From: Bacteroidota bacterium
GTDB taxonomy: Bacteria > Bacteroidota > Bacteroidia > Bacteroidales > Prolixibacteraceae
Direction: 5' to 3'
DNA length: 5,703 nucleotides
Assembly: GCA_030695265.1 (NCBI GenBank)
Contig: JAUYTA010000729.1
Location: 1 to 5,703 of the forward strand
Under the pieces are notes generated by a model, which worked only from the letters and a program-made list of their open reading frames with translations, was not told the DNA's origin and did not search any database. The translations under genes were made by a program, and so were the position numbers. The first letter of the stretch is position 1, and each line of letters opens with the position of its first letter. Positions 4,732 to 5,703 of this stretch are shown in pieces.

Positions 4732-5703
4732 TTATTTTGCGTAGCTGATGGCCCGCATTTCGCGGATCACTGTAATTTTTATTTGTCCCGGGTAGGTCAT
4801 TTCGTCCTGAATACGTTTTGCAATATCAAACGACAATTGTTCCGAATCTTTGTCGCTGATTTTATCACTGCCAACAATTACCCGCAATTCGCGGCCAGCC
4901 TGAATGGCATAAGTTTTCAGTACTCCAGGATAGGAAAGTGCAAGTTCTTCAAGCGTTTTCAGTCGTTTGATATACGATTCGACTACTTCGCGACGTGCGC
5001 CCGGACGTGCTCCTGAAATTGCATCACAAACCTGAACAATCGGAGAAAGCAAACTGGTCATTTCCACTTCATCGTGGTGAGCGCCAATGGCATTGCAAAT
5101 ATCCGGTTTCTCTTTGAAACGTTCTGCCAACTTCATACCCAATACTGCATGCGGCAATTCCGGTTCGTCGTCGGGCACTTTTCCAATATCATGAAGCAGT
5201 CCGGCACGTTTGGCAGCCTTGGCATTCAAACCCAATTCAGTGGCCATAATCGCACACAAATTCGCTACTTCGCGTGAGTGCTGCAACAAATTCTGACCAT
5301 ACGATGAACGGTATTTCATTTTACCGATCATGCGGATTAATTCAGGATGTAAACCGTGAACACCTAAATCGATGGTGGTACGTTTTCCGGTTTCAATAAT
5401 TTCTTCTTCCACCTGTTTGCGTACTTTTTCAACAACTTCCTCGATTCGGGCCGGATGAATACGACCATCTGTCACCAGTTGATGTAACGCCAGACGGGCA
5501 ATCTCGCGACGTACCGGATCAAATCCTGAAAGTACAATGGCTTCAGGAGTATCGTCAACAATTATTTCGACACCAGTTGCAGCTTCGAGCGCACGGATAT
5601 TACGACCTTCGCGGCCAATAATACGACCTTTTATCTCATCACTTTCGATGTGGAAAATCGTCACTGAATTTTCAATCGCGGTTTCGGTTGCAACACGTTG
5701 AAT
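4732..5703 (-). CDS. rny: Ribonuclease Y (RNase Y), N-terminus outside the window
   Basis: Membrane-anchored endoribonuclease that starts mRNA decay in many bacteria. The visible 323 residues are the KH and HD domains; the N-terminal membrane segment and coiled coil (about 190 residues in a typical 510-520 residue protein) lie beyond the right edge. The frame is open to base 5703; the GTG at 5664 is an internal Val, since the codons before it read ATETAIENS, normal family sequence. The KH domain has [17 protein letters not shown] with the GREG loop. The metal-dependent HD domain has [22 protein letters not shown] and [15 protein letters not shown], all the expected metal ligands. The C-terminal part ends in [20 protein letters not shown], typical of the family. 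It converges on the WecA-like gene and has its own strong terminator. Confidence 0.97.
   Translation of the reverse strand: MQRVATETAIENSVTIFHIESDEIKGRIIGREGRNIRALEAATGVEIIVDDTPEAIVLSGFDPVRREIARLALHQLVTDGRIHPARIEEVVEKVRKQVEEEIIETGKRTTIDLGVHGLHPELIRMIGKMKYRSSYGQNLLQHSREVANLCAIMATELGLNAKAAKRAGLLHDIGKVPDDEPELPHAVLGMKLAERFKEKPDICNAIGAHHDEVEMTSLLSPIVQVCDAISGARPGARREVVESYIKRLKTLEELALSYPGVLKTYAIQAGRELRVIVGSDKISDKDSEQLSFDIAKRIQDEMTYPGQIKITVIREMRAISYAK

Noticed and set aside
4783..5277. Two plus-strand open frames opposite rny (4783-5016, 5074-5277)
   Set aside because: Shadows of the conserved RNase Y coding sequence; composition is Phe/Cys/Arg-rich and unlike real proteins.
5662..5664. GTG as a start codon for rny
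   Set aside because: The frame stays open to the window edge and the upstream residues are typical RNase Y sequence between coiled coil and KH domain, so this is an internal valine.

Overview
The window looks like ordinary chromosomal core sequence from a Bacteroidota (Bacteroidetes) genome, probably from the Marinilabiliales/Bacteroidales side; the order is inferred from protein character, not proven. The pointers are: Bacteroidota-type -7 promoter boxes (TAnnTTTG) and no clear Shine-Dalgarno sequences; a Bacteroidota-type RNA polymerase omega protein; a TPR lipoprotein of the BamD family directly before it; and a CoaBC with the PAMDLDM variant of its substrate-binding motif. No insertion sequence, prophage, CRISPR array or toxin-antitoxin pair is visible.

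Layout. Positions 1-1680, minus strand: a tight operon read right to left, bamD -> rpoZ -> coaBC, with gaps of 5 and 11 bases; coaBC runs off the left edge, so only its decarboxylase half is seen. A compact divergent promoter region (about 1681-1827) separates it from a plus-strand alpha-oxoamine synthase gene (1828-3075), which starts with GTG behind a textbook Bacteroidota promoter and ends in a UUCG-capped terminator. That terminator runs straight into the promoter of a tRNA-Thr(CGT) gene (3144-3216). After an intergenic stretch with a candidate two-repeat LytTR-type operator (3256-3285) comes a plus-strand polyprenyl-phosphate sugar-1-phosphate transferase of the WecA/MraY superfamily (3361-4494). 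The gap 4495-4731 has no gene; its only clear element is a strong terminator for the converging minus-strand gene rny (RNase Y, 4732-5703), whose N-terminal part lies beyond the right edge.

How they fit together. The bamD-rpoZ-coaBC unit mixes outer-membrane assembly, transcription and coenzyme A synthesis; this grouping is familiar in Bacteroidota and does not imply a shared pathway. The alpha-oxoamine synthase probably joins an acyl-CoA to an amino acid (sphingolipid- or sulfonolipid-type base, or 2-amino-3-ketobutyrate), but its substrate cannot be read from sequence. The WecA-like enzyme would start a lipid-linked glycan on the inner membrane, and it appears to be a single-gene unit with its own regulation. 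RNase Y is an mRNA decay enzyme.

The window contains no evident new multi-gene system. The items most worth checking are the LytTR-like operator before the glycan-initiating gene, the CoaBC decarboxylase lacking the usual catalytic Cys and substrate-binding Asn, the C-A mismatch in the tRNA acceptor stem, and the unassigned substrate of the alpha-oxoamine synthase.
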